This document shows, piece after piece, positions 50,398 to 58,596 of a DNA stretch of 64,000 bases. The notes beneath the pieces are model-generated. The model was given only the letters and a program-made list of their open reading frames with translations. It made no database searches and was not told the DNA's origin. The translations under genes and the position numbers were made by a program. The DNA is from Burkholderia stagnalis. Its GTDB lineage: Bacteria; Pseudomonadota; Gammaproteobacteria; Burkholderiales; Burkholderiaceae. Each line of letters starts with the position of its first letter. Positions within the stretch are counted from its first letter, which is position 1. The stretch lies in NCBI RefSeq assembly GCF_902830275.1, contig NZ_CADESW010000019.1:62001-126000 (forward strand). Reading direction: 5' to 3'.

Positions 50398-52151
50398 CGT
50401 GCGACCTCCGGCAGCAGGTCGAGCGCGGCATCGAGCGACACCGGCGCGCCGCGCAGCAGCGCATCGCAGATCGCCGCATCGTCGCCGTGCGGCGACGGCA
50501 GCGCGAGCGGATCGGCCGGCATCAGTTTGTAGCGCACGATCAGGTGCGCGAGCGCGAGGCGGCGATGGTCCGGCGCGGTGCGCACGCCCTCGCACGCCAT
50601 CAGGATCGCTGCAGTCGCGTAGTACAGCGTCGACGCCGCCTGGCGCACGTTCGCGTCGTCGCCGCTCGCGGCGACCTGCGCGAGCGCGTCGCATGCGCGC
50701 GCAAGCACGCGCCGCAACGCGGTGCGGCTCGCGTCCGGCAGCGGCGCCTGGCCGAGCCGGTCGGACAGGAACGTGCGCAGCGCGTCGAGCGCCTGCTCGC
50801 GCTGCGCGGCGCGCGCGACGTCGAGCGCGACGATGTTGCTCGTGCCTTCCCAGATCGAGCCGAGATGCGCGTCGCGCACGAGCCGCGCGTCGCTCCATTC
50901 CTCGATGTAGCCGACGCCGCCGCGCACTTCCATCGCGTCGCCCGTCACGCGCCGCGCGTCGCGGCACGCGCGGAACTTGATCAGCGGCGTCAGGATGCGC
51001 ACGCAGCGCGCGGCCGCATCGTCGCCCGCGTCGGCCTGTTGCAGCAACAGCGCGATCCGAATGAACATCGTGCGCGCCGCCTCGGTCGGCAGCAGCATCT
51101 TCATCAACTGGCGTTGCATCAGCGGCATGTCGATCAGCTTGCGGCCGAACGCCTCGCGATGCGCGGCGACATGCAGCGCCTCGTTCATCGCGCGCCGCAT
51201 CAGCCCGGCCGCGCGCACGCCGTTCGACAGCCGCGACATGTTGATCATGTCCGCCATCTGGTGGAAACCGCGGCCGAGCTCGCCGATCAGGTAAGCCCGC
51301 GCGCCGTCGAGCGTGATCTCGCCGCTCGCCATCGAGCGGCTGCCGAGCTTGTCCTTCAGCCGCACGATCCGGTAGCGGTTGCGCGTGCCGTCCGGCAGCG
51401 TCTTCGGCAGCAGGAACAGCGCGAGCCCCTTGATGCCGTCCGGCGCGCCGTCGGGCCGCGCGAGCACCATCGCGAGATCGGCGTCGGCGTTCGAGCAGAA
51501 CCACTTGTCGCCGTGCAGGCGCCACCGGGTCTTGCCCTGCGCGTCCGTCTCGCGCGCCGCGCGCGTCGCGATGCGGCCGACGTCGGAACCCGCGGCCTGC
51601 TCGGTCATGAACATCGCGCCCTGGTACAGCGTGTCGAAATCGCGCGACGCAAGCATCGGCAGGTAATGCGCGACGAGGTCCGGATCGCCGAAGCGGCGCA
51701 GCGTGCGCGTCAGCGAGTCGGTCATGCTGACCGGGCAGCACAGCCCGAATTCCGCCTGCACGAACAGGAAGGTCAGCGCGTACTTGACGAGCGGCACCTC
51801 CGGCACGCGCTGGTGGCTGAGCGACGCGAGCCCGAGTTCGGCATATGCGACGCGCTCGAGCGCGACATACGCGGGATGTTTGTCGATGTGCTGCAGCGGC
51901 TCGCCGCGCCGGTTGCGGTGCTGGAGCTCGGGCGGATGCTTGTCCGCGCACGACGCCCATTCGTCGAGCTCGCCGCTGACGCGCGCGCCGAGTGCGTGCA
52001 GCCGCGGTTCGAGCTCGGCGTAGCTCGCCTCCCCGAGGTGCAGCCGCAGCAGCACGCCCAGGTCCGGATCGGCGGTGAAGAAATTGATGCCGCGGGTGTC
52101 GGGGATCGGGTTGGACGCGCCGGCATCCGGCGCGCGATCGGTGTCGTTCAT
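50394..52151 (-). CDS. Acyl-CoA dehydrogenase family flavoprotein (AidB-like)
   Basis: A 585-residue acyl-CoA dehydrogenase-fold protein, longer than the usual 380-400. Core motifs include FMTEQAAGSDVG (FAD/acyl binding), WFCSNADADLAMVLAR, LGSRSMASGEI and YIEEWSDARLVRDAHLGSIWEGTSNI near residue 440. An N-terminal domain (about 1-150) and a long helical C-terminus resemble AidB. The operon with a CoA-transferase suggests catabolism rather than alkylation defence. Start MNDTDRAPDAG at 52151 with GGAG upstream. Confidence 0.88.
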   Translation of the reverse strand: MNDTDRAPDAGASNPIPDTRGINFFTADPDLGVLLRLHLGEASYAELEPRLHALGARVSGELDEWASCADKHPPELQHRNRRGEPLQHIDKHPAYVALERVAYAELGLASLSHQRVPEVPLVKYALTFLFVQAEFGLCCPVSMTDSLTRTLRRFGDPDLVAHYLPMLASRDFDTLYQGAMFMTEQAAGSDVGRIATRAARETDAQGKTRWRLHGDKWFCSNADADLAMVLARPDGAPDGIKGLALFLLPKTLPDGTRNRYRIVRLKDKLGSRSMASGEITLDGARAYLIGELGRGFHQMADMINMSRLSNGVRAAGLMRRAMNEALHVAAHREAFGRKLIDMPLMQRQLMKMLLPTEAARTMFIRIALLLQQADAGDDAAARCVRILTPLIKFRACRDARRVTGDAMEVRGGVGYIEEWSDARLVRDAHLGSIWEGTSNIVALDVARAAQREQALDALRTFLSDRLGQAPLPDASRTALRRVLARACDALAQVAASGDDANVRQAASTLYYATAAILMACEGVRTAPDHRRLALAHLIVRYKLMPADPLALPSPHGDDAAICDALLRGAPVSLDAALDLLPEVAR

Positions 52152-52192
52152 GTGTGCGTCTCCTTGACCGGTCCGATCAGCGTAGGCGTGGG

Positions 52193-52247
52193 ATCGATAA
52201 GCGTCCAATACAGGATTTATTCGGTACGATAGACGGCACTTATCGAT
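52193..52247. promoter_or_regulatory. Inverted repeat in the LysR/acyl-CoA dehydrogenase divergent region
   Basis: ATCGATAAG (52193-52201) and CTTATCGAT (52239-52247) are perfect 9-bp inverted repeats 37 bp apart. They are suitable as a two-site operator for the divergent LysR-type regulator. Confidence 0.5.
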
Positions 52248-52269
52248 GCCGAAGCCGGGAGGAGACCCG

Positions 52270-53172
52270 ATGGAACTGAAGCAGCTTCGCTATTTCGTCG
52301 CGGTTGCCGAGGAGCTGCACTTCGGGCGCGCGGCCAAGCGGCTGTTCATCTCGCAGCCGGCGCTGAGCTTCGACATCCGCAAGTTCGAAGAGGCGCTCGG
52401 CGTGCAGCTGTTCGCCCGCACCAGCAAGTCGGTCGCGCTGACCAACGCGGGCGAGGTGCTGCTCGGCGAGGCGCGCCGTCTGCTGCTGCAGGCGGCCGAG
52501 GCCGAGCGCCTGACGATCCGCTCGGCGTCCGGCTTCGCGGGCCGGCTGCGGATCGGCTTCGTCCATTCGATGCTGTATCGCGGGCTGCCCGATGCGGTGC
52601 GGCGCTTCGAGGCCGACTATCCGGGCGTGGAGATCGTGCTGTCGGAGATGAACACGCAGGCGCAGGTGCAGGCGGTGCAGCGCGGCCAGATCGACCTCGG
52701 CTACGCGCACTGGGGCCGCTTCCCGCCCGAAGTCGACTCGGCGCCGATCTACGCGGAGCCGTTCGTCTGCTGCATGCCGGCCGCGCACCCGCTCGCGCGG
52801 CGCAAGCAGATCGCGCTCGCCGCGCTGGCCGACGAACCGTTCATCCTGTTTCCGCGCGACGCGGCCCCGCACTATCACGACCTGATCATCGCGCAGTGCG
52901 TGAACGCGGGCTTCAGCCCGCTGATCCGCCACGAAGCGCGGCTGTGGCAGACCATCCTGTCGATGATCGAGTTCGGGATGGGCGTCGCGCTCGTGCCGCG
53001 CGTGCTGCAGCAGGCGAAGAGCGACCGGCTCGCGTTCCGGCCGCTGAAGGATGCGTCGCTCGAATCGCGCACGCTCGAGCTGAAGCGCAGCGGCACGGCC
53101 GAGCCGGTCGCGCTGCGCTTCGCCGAGTATCTGCGCGCGTCGCTCGACGCGCTGCCCGCGCTCGCGGGCTGA
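52270..53172 (+). CDS. LysR-family transcriptional regulator
   Basis: A 300-residue LysR regulator. N-terminal winged HTH (residues 1-60, MELKQLRYFVAVAEELHFGRAAKRLFISQPALS) and an effector domain from about residue 90 with the Ser/Tyr-rich binding pattern of the CbnR/CatR group (GFVHSMLYRGLP, Q-V-x-A-V-Q-R-G-Q-I-D-L-G). It is divergent from the acyl-CoA dehydrogenase operon and probably controls it. GGAGGAG lies before the ATG at 52270. Confidence 0.92.
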   Translation: MELKQLRYFVAVAEELHFGRAAKRLFISQPALSFDIRKFEEALGVQLFARTSKSVALTNAGEVLLGEARRLLLQAAEAERLTIRSASGFAGRLRIGFVHSMLYRGLPDAVRRFEADYPGVEIVLSEMNTQAQVQAVQRGQIDLGYAHWGRFPPEVDSAPIYAEPFVCCMPAAHPLARRKQIALAALADEPFILFPRDAAPHYHDLIIAQCVNAGFSPLIRHEARLWQTILSMIEFGMGVALVPRVLQQAKSDRLAFRPLKDASLESRTLELKRSGTAEPVALRFAEYLRASLDALPALAG

Positions 53173-53194
53173 GCGCGCGCGGGCGCCGCGCCGG

Positions 53195-54619
53195 TTACTC
53201 GGCGCCCGGCTGCAGCGCCGGCTGCGCGCGCCGGTACCACACGCCGTACACGACGGACAGCACGGCGAGGAACGGGATGCCGAAGATCAGCGTCATGTGG
53301 AATTCCGGCGTGAAGTACGTGGTCGCCATCACCGCGAGCATCAGCCCGGCGCCGAGCAGCGTCAGCAGCGGAAAGCCGCGCATCCGGAACGCGGCCGGCG
53401 GCAGCCCGCTTGCCGCGCGGCGGCGCCGGAAGCAGTAGTGCGTGACGAAGATCATCATCCACGTGAACAGCGCGCCGAACATCGACACCGACATCATGAT
53501 CGTGAACGACGCGTCCGGATACAGCACGCTCAGCACCGTCGCGAGCGCGATGCCGAGCGTCGACAGCAGCAGCGCGCCGAGCGGCACGCCGCGCGCGTTC
53601 ACTTCGCCGAGCGCCTTCGGCGCATGCCCCGCACGCGACAGGCTGAACAGCATCCGCGTCGTGATGTAGAGCTGGCTGTTCATCGCGGACAACGCGGCGA
53701 CCAGCACGACGAAGTTGATCAGCCCCGCCGCGCCCGGCAGGCGGATCGCCTCCATCACCTTGACGAACGGGCTTTCGTCGCGGCCGGCGGCCGTCCACGG
53801 CACGATCGCGAGCATCAGTGCGAGCGTGACGAGATAGAACAGCACGAGCCGCACGATCGTCGAGCGGAACGCGCGCGTCACCGCGCGCTCGGGGTCCTGC
53901 GCCTCGCCGGCGGCCACCGCGATCATCTCGATGCTCAGGTAGCTGAAGATCGACACGATCACGGCCACCCAGGTCCCCCACGCGCCTTTCGGGAAGAAGC
54001 CGCCGTGCGCGACGTAATGATGGAAGCCCGCGCGCGCCGCGCCGCCGCCGACCAGCGCCGGATCGCCGAACACGACGTACGCGCCGAGCACGATGAAGCC
54101 GACGATCGCCGCGATCTTCACGACCGAGAATGCGTATTCGACCGAGCCGAACACGTCGACGCTGCGCGCGTTGACGAACACCAGCAGCGCGGAGAAGCCG
54201 ACGATCCACAGCCATCCCGGCACGCCCGGGAACCAGTACTTCATGTACAGTGCGATCGCGGTGACTTCGGTGCCGACCGCGAGCACGATGCACGCCCAGT
54301 ACGCGTAGCGCACGAGAAAGCCGGCCCACGGGCTCACGTAATGCTCGGCGTACGCGCCGAACGAACCGGACGTCGGGTGCGCGACCGTCATTTCCGCGAG
54401 ACAGCCCATCAGCAGCAGCGAGATGAATGCGCCGATCGCGTAGCTGACGAGCACGCTCGGGCCGGCGAAGCCGATCGCGAAACCGCTGCCGAGAAAGAGC
54501 CCGGTGCCGATCGCGCCGCCGATCGCGATCATCGCCATCTGCCGCGCGGAAAGGGTGCGGCGCAGGCCCTGCTCGCGCGCCGCGATGTGCTGGAATTGCC
54601 CTTGGGATTCTGATTGCAT
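53195..54619 (-). CDS. Amino-acid permease (APC superfamily, AAT family)
   Basis: A 474-residue 12-helix transporter. The first helix shows MIAIGGAIGTGLFLGSG, the consensus of the AAT amino-acid:H+ symporters, and the 2nd-3rd helix block (EMTVAHPTSGSFGAYAEHYV) agrees. Aromatic, proline or GABA permeases all look like this, so the substrate is not certain; the operon context favours aromatic amino acids. Start MQSESQGQFQHIA at 54619. It is last in the tyrB-ridA-porin-permease set. Confidence 0.9.
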   Translation of the reverse strand: MQSESQGQFQHIAAREQGLRRTLSARQMAMIAIGGAIGTGLFLGSGFAIGFAGPSVLVSYAIGAFISLLLMGCLAEMTVAHPTSGSFGAYAEHYVSPWAGFLVRYAYWACIVLAVGTEVTAIALYMKYWFPGVPGWLWIVGFSALLVFVNARSVDVFGSVEYAFSVVKIAAIVGFIVLGAYVVFGDPALVGGGAARAGFHHYVAHGGFFPKGAWGTWVAVIVSIFSYLSIEMIAVAAGEAQDPERAVTRAFRSTIVRLVLFYLVTLALMLAIVPWTAAGRDESPFVKVMEAIRLPGAAGLINFVVLVAALSAMNSQLYITTRMLFSLSRAGHAPKALGEVNARGVPLGALLLSTLGIALATVLSVLYPDASFTIMMSVSMFGALFTWMMIFVTHYCFRRRRAASGLPPAAFRMRGFPLLTLLGAGLMLAVMATTYFTPEFHMTLIFGIPFLAVLSVVYGVWYRRAQPALQPGAE

Positions 54620-54707
54620 CGAGTGACCTCGTTCGATATCGATTGTCGTGGCGAAACCGCGAACGGCGCGCGGCGGCGTTGCGACCGCCGCGCGCCGTTC
54701 ACCAGGC

Positions 54708-55778
54708 TCAGAACATGTGGCGCAGCCCCGCCGCGACGCCCGTCTGGTTGCCGCGGCCCGGCAGTTCGGTGAACGCGCCGCCCGATACCTTGTTGTAGTC
54801 GACCGTCGCGTAGAGCTGCGTCGCCTTCGACAGCGCATACTCGGCTTCCAGCACGCCCGTGTAGCGCTTGCCGCGATTGCCGGCCACGCCGTTCACGTTC
54901 CGGATGTCGTCGTAGTAGGCCACGCCCGTCACCGACACGGCCGGCGTGAAGCGGTAGCTCGCGCCCGCGTAGAAGATCGCATCCCGGCGCGGATTGTCGG
55001 CGAACGCGCCATAGGTCACCGTGCGGCCCGACGCGTTCAGCAGCGCCTGATCGAGCACGCCCGAGCGGTCGATGCCGCCGAGATAGCCCGCGTACAGCGT
55101 CGCCGCGCCGAACGCGTAGCGCGCCCCCGCGCCCCACGCCTGCTGCGCGCGGCCGTTCAGGTCGCGCACCTGCTGGTAGGTCGCGCCGGCCATCAGCCCG
55201 CCTTGCGTATATGCGGCGCGCACGCCCCAATAGGCGTTCGCGCTCATGCTGCCGGCCACGCCGCCGAAGCCGTAGCTCGCGCCGACGTTCAGCCCGCCGA
55301 ACGTGCCGTCGTAGCTGACGGCGTTGCTCGCGCGGCCCTGCGTGAGGAAATACGGCCACATGTTCGCCGTGTAGTTGCCGACGGTCAGCGGATCGAGATC
55401 GCCGAACAGGTTGAACGCCTCGGTCGCCTGCCGGCCGAGCCTGACCGTGCCCCAGTCGCCCGCCAGGCCGACGTACGCATAGCGGCCGAACAGCGCGCCG
55501 TCGAGCTGGCCGTTCTGCGGCTCGAACCCGCTTTCGAGCCGGAAGATCGCCTTCAGCCCGCCGCCGAGCGCTTCGTCGCCCTTCATCCCCCAGCGGCTGT
55601 TCGTGATCGCGCCGTTGGTCAGTTGCACGCTCGCGCCGTTCGCCGCGTCCGCGTGCGTCGTGTAGCGGATGCTCTGGTCGACGATGCCGTACAGCGTGAC
55701 GCTGCTTTGCGCCATCGCGCCGCCCGATACGAGCAGCCCCGCCATCATTCGCAGTGCCAATCGATGATGCTTCTCCAT
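54708..55778 (-). CDS. Gram-negative porin (OmpC/Omp32 type)
   Basis: A 356-residue outer-membrane porin. Signal peptide MEKHHRLALRMMAGLLVSGGAMA (cut after AMA), then the mature start QSSVTLYGIVDQSIRYTT that is usual for Burkholderia trimeric porins. The beta-strands end in a C-terminal Phe (GLRHMF), the outer-membrane assembly signal. It lies 61 bp after ridA, so it likely provides entry for the same compound. A GGAGGAG ribosome site precedes the ATG. Confidence 0.92.
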   Translation of the reverse strand: MEKHHRLALRMMAGLLVSGGAMAQSSVTLYGIVDQSIRYTTHADAANGASVQLTNGAITNSRWGMKGDEALGGGLKAIFRLESGFEPQNGQLDGALFGRYAYVGLAGDWGTVRLGRQATEAFNLFGDLDPLTVGNYTANMWPYFLTQGRASNAVSYDGTFGGLNVGASYGFGGVAGSMSANAYWGVRAAYTQGGLMAGATYQQVRDLNGRAQQAWGAGARYAFGAATLYAGYLGGIDRSGVLDQALLNASGRTVTYGAFADNPRRDAIFYAGASYRFTPAVSVTGVAYYDDIRNVNGVAGNRGKRYTGVLEAEYALSKATQLYATVDYNKVSGGAFTELPGRGNQTGVAAGLRHMF

Positions 55779-55839
55779 CTTCTCCTCCAAACCTCGTTGT
55801 GGTGGTGTGTGTTGCTGTGTTGCTGTGTTGAGGTGCGCG

Positions 55840-56229
55840 CTATGCGCCGGAAACCGGCGGCAATGCGACGTACGCGACGAGTTCGACGCGCATCGCCGCA
55901 TGCGCGAAGCCCTGCACGCCGACGCAGGTCCGGTTCGGATACGGTGCGCGGAAGTGCCGCCGGTACTCGGCGTCGAATTCGGGCATGTCCTTCACGTCGG
56001 ACAGGTAGACGAGCACCTGCGCAACGTCGTCGAGCGTGGCCCCCGCGGCGGCCACGGCCTTCGCGAGATTCGACAGCGTGAGGCACGCCTGTTCGGTCAT
56101 CGTGTCGCCGGCGATCGCGCCGGCCGCGTCGACCGGCCCGTGCCCGGTAAACATCAGCCCGCCCGCGCGGGTCGCCCACGAGAACGGCTGGCCGAGTTGC
56201 GGCAGGTCGACCGGGATCTGTTCTGGCAT
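55840..56229 (-). CDS. RidA-family enamine/imine deaminase
   Basis: A 129-residue YjgF/YER057c/UK114 protein with the typical GDTMTEQACLTLSNLAKAVAAAGATLDDVAQVLVYL and the C-terminal Arg/Glu region (YPNRTCVGVQGFAHAAMRVELVAYVAL). The conserved Arg of active RidA is the R in NRTCVGV. It hydrolyses reactive enamines and imines released by PLP enzymes; the aminotransferase upstream is an obvious source. AGGAG lies before the ATG. Confidence 0.9.
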   Translation of the reverse strand: MPEQIPVDLPQLGQPFSWATRAGGLMFTGHGPVDAAGAIAGDTMTEQACLTLSNLAKAVAAAGATLDDVAQVLVYLSDVKDMPEFDAEYRRHFRAPYPNRTCVGVQGFAHAAMRVELVAYVALPPVSGA

Positions 56230-56261
56230 CGTCTGCTCCTTTGCCGGTTGGGTGCGGGCCG

Positions 56262-57473
56262 TCAGGCCGCTTGGCGCGCGGCGCCGAGCACGTCGGCGAT
56301 CGCGGCCGCGACGTGATCGACGTTCGCATCGTTCAGGCCCGCGATGCACATGCGGCCCGAGCGCAGCAGATAGACACCGTGCAATGCGCGCAGGCGATCG
56401 ACGTCGGCCGCGCCGATGCCCGTGTAGCCGAACATCCCGCGCTGCGCGACGAGCGCATCGAACGACCGCTCCGGCAGCCGTGCATCGAGCCGTTCCTTCA
56501 GCGCGCCGCGCATGCGCTTGATGCGCGTGCGCACGCCCGCGACCTCGTCTTCCCAGCGCGCGCGCAGCAGGTCGTCGTTCAGCACCGTCGCGACGAGCCG
56601 CGCGCCGAACAGCGGCGGGCTCGAATAGGTGCGGCGCACGCCGGCCTGCAGCTGGCTCAGCACGGTCGCTGCCTCGCCCGCGTTCGCGCAGACGATCGAC
56701 AGGCCGCCGACGCGCTCGCCGTACAGCGAGAAGTTCTTCGAGAACGAATTGCCGACGATCACCGGCAGGCCGGCATCGGTCATCGCGCGCACGGCCCACG
56801 CGTCGTCCGCGAGGCCGTCGCCGAAGCCCTGGTATGCCATGTCGAGGAACGGAACCAGCCCGCGCCGCGCGAGCACGTCGATCACCGCGCGCCACGCGTC
56901 GCGGCTCGGATCGAGGCCCGTCGGATTGTGGCAGCACGGCTGCAGCAGCACGACGCTGCGCGGCGGCAGCGCGTCGAGCGCCGCGAGCATCGCGTCGATG
57001 CGCAAGCCGTTGCGCTGCGCGTCGTAGTACGGATAAGTCTGCACGTCGAGGCCCGCTGCCGCGAAGATCACGCGGTGGTTGTCCCAGGTCGGATCGCTGA
57101 TCCAGATCGCGCTGTCCGGGAAGTAGCGCTTGATGAACTCCGCACCGAGCCGGATCGCGCCCGAGCCGCCGAGCGTCTGCAACGTCGCGACGCGCCCTTC
57201 CGCGATCGCCGCGCACTCGGCGCCGAACACGAGCCGCTGCACGGCCTGCCGGTAGCCGGCCAGCCCTTCCATCGGCAGATACGTATGCGGTGCGTGCGCT
57301 TCGCGCAGCCGCTCGGCCGCGATCCGCGTGCTCTCGAGCACGGGAATCCGGCCCGCGTCGTCGTAATAGAGACCGATGCTGAGATTGGCCTTGCGCGGAT
57401 GCGCATCCTGCTGGAATGCCTGGAACAGCGACAGGATCGGGTCGCCTGGATAGGCGGGAATGTGATCGAACAT
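56262..57473 (-). CDS. Aromatic amino-acid aminotransferase (class I, TyrB/AspC type)
   Basis: A 403-residue PLP enzyme. PLP Lys246 is in NSFSKNFSLYGERVG. Other marks are CCHNPTGLDPS (residues 180-190) and the N-terminal ADPILSLF-like block. It transfers amino groups from aromatic amino acids or aspartate to 2-oxoglutarate. The permease, porin and RidA context fits uptake and breakdown of an amino acid. It is divergent from an Lrp-type regulator across 215 bp. TyrB and AspC are not separable by eye. Confidence 0.9.
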   Translation of the reverse strand: MFDHIPAYPGDPILSLFQAFQQDAHPRKANLSIGLYYDDAGRIPVLESTRIAAERLREAHAPHTYLPMEGLAGYRQAVQRLVFGAECAAIAEGRVATLQTLGGSGAIRLGAEFIKRYFPDSAIWISDPTWDNHRVIFAAAGLDVQTYPYYDAQRNGLRIDAMLAALDALPPRSVVLLQPCCHNPTGLDPSRDAWRAVIDVLARRGLVPFLDMAYQGFGDGLADDAWAVRAMTDAGLPVIVGNSFSKNFSLYGERVGGLSIVCANAGEAATVLSQLQAGVRRTYSSPPLFGARLVATVLNDDLLRARWEDEVAGVRTRIKRMRGALKERLDARLPERSFDALVAQRGMFGYTGIGAADVDRLRALHGVYLLRSGRMCIAGLNDANVDHVAAAIADVLGAARQAA

Positions 57474-57688
57474 GACGAAGTGACGGTTGGGATTGAACGG
57501 CGTCGCCGCACGGATCGACGCGTGCGGCCGGTGCGGGCGGCGGTGCGGTGGCGCCCGCCGGCCCGGTCAACGTATGGCTCGCATGTTATCGAGGACGAAA
57601 TAGAATGAGCTTCAAACTTCGCTGACGATTCGCATGATTTGCAGTAGAGTCTGCGACATCTTCCCCAAGATTCAGTGGAACCTGCGAA

Positions 57689-58171
57689 ATGAACCTCGAC
57701 CGAACCGACATGCGGATCCTCCGGCACCTCGAGCGCGACGGCCGGATCAGCAACCAGGACCTCGCGAACGCGGTCGCGCTGTCGCCGTCCGCGTGTCTGC
57801 GGCGCGTGAAGCTGCTCGAGGAGCGCGGCGTGATTGCCGGCTATCGCTGCGCGATCGAGCCGAAGCAGGTCGGCGTCGCGTTCGAGGCCCTCGTGCACGT
57901 GACGATGCGGCCCGACGAGCCCGAGTGGCACGACCGCTTCGTCGAAGCGCTCCGGCAGTGGCCGGAAGTCGTGTCGGCGCAGATCGTTACCGGTGGGGCA
58001 AATTACGTGCTGACGGTGCGCGCGCGCGACCTCGACCACTACTCCGACTTCGTGATCAACACGCTGTACCGCGCGACGGGCGTGATGTCGATCAACTCGA
58101 GCATCGTGCTCGCGACGCTCAAGCGCGACGGCTCGATCCTCGATCTGGTCGAGCCGTCGGCGGCCGGCTAA
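57689..58171 (+). CDS. Lrp/AsnC-family transcriptional regulator
   Basis: A 160-residue Lrp-type regulator: N-terminal HTH (MNLDRTDMRILRHLERDGRISNQDLANAVALSPSACLRRVKLL) and a C-terminal RAM effector domain ending in INSSIVLATLKR. It is divergent from the aminotransferase operon and probably senses its amino acid. The start ATG at 57689 is the family start. tRNA-Val follows 83 bp later. Confidence 0.93.
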   Translation: MNLDRTDMRILRHLERDGRISNQDLANAVALSPSACLRRVKLLEERGVIAGYRCAIEPKQVGVAFEALVHVTMRPDEPEWHDRFVEALRQWPEVVSAQIVTGGANYVLTVRARDLDHYSDFVINTLYRATGVMSINSSIVLATLKRDGSILDLVEPSAAG

Positions 58172-58213
58172 CCGACTTGTGCGAGAGTCCGCGAAAAAAT
58201 TTGCAGAAAGTGC

Positions 58214-58242
58214 TTTACGAAGTCGAAAAGCTCTGACATAAT
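58214..58242 (+). promoter_or_regulatory. Predicted tRNA-Val promoter
   Basis: TTTACG (58214-58219), 17-bp spacer and CATAAT (58237-58242). The predicted start is about 6 bases before the tRNA. Confidence 0.5.
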
Positions 58243-58254
58243 TTCATCTTCTTT

Positions 58255-58329
58255 GGGCGGTTAGCTCAGCGGTAGAGCACTGCCTTCACACGGCAGGGGT
58301 CACTGGTTCGATCCCAGTACCGCCCACCA
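58255..58329 (+). tRNA. tRNA-Val (CAC)
   Basis: A 75-nt cloverleaf with encoded CCA; acceptor GGGCGGT pairs with ACCGCCC, anticodon loop TTCACAC gives CAC. It is intact, while a partial copy of its 3' end lies 2.29 kb downstream. Confidence 0.96.
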
Positions 58330-58337
58330 AAGAATTC
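58301..58337. other. Left attachment-site repeat (3' end of tRNA-Val)
   Basis: The last 29 bases of the tRNA plus AAGAATTC beyond the CCA recur at 60591-60626. The two copies share an exact 24-bp core (58314-58337 and 60603-60626) and a further 9-bp exact block. This is the expected left junction of an element integrated at a tRNA 3' end. Confidence 0.8.
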
Positions 58338-58407
58338 GCCGCTTGTGGCGACGCGTCAAACGCTGGATCGAGCAGTTCTCTCCGGCGCCAGCGCAAAGCC
58401 ACTAGGC

Positions 58408-58443
58408 AAAGAAAAAGCCCTGCACTTGCAGGGCTTTTTCTTT
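58408..58443. terminator. Bidirectional terminator at the left end of the island
   Basis: A 17-bp perfect stem (AAAGAAAAAGCCCTGCA and complement) with a 2-base centre and A/T-rich ends. It can stop the tRNA-Val transcript and the leftward island gene. Confidence 0.9.
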
Positions 58444-58596
58444 GGTTCATCGAGGATTACCCGAAAACGGGCAGACCGTTGTGTTTGACTATGTGCCGCC
58501 GCTCGCCATCGCATCGGTTGGACCTTCCGGCGGCGACAACACTCTATTACCCCACCATCGAGTGACGGACAAACCGCAAAGTACACTTCATTGCGG

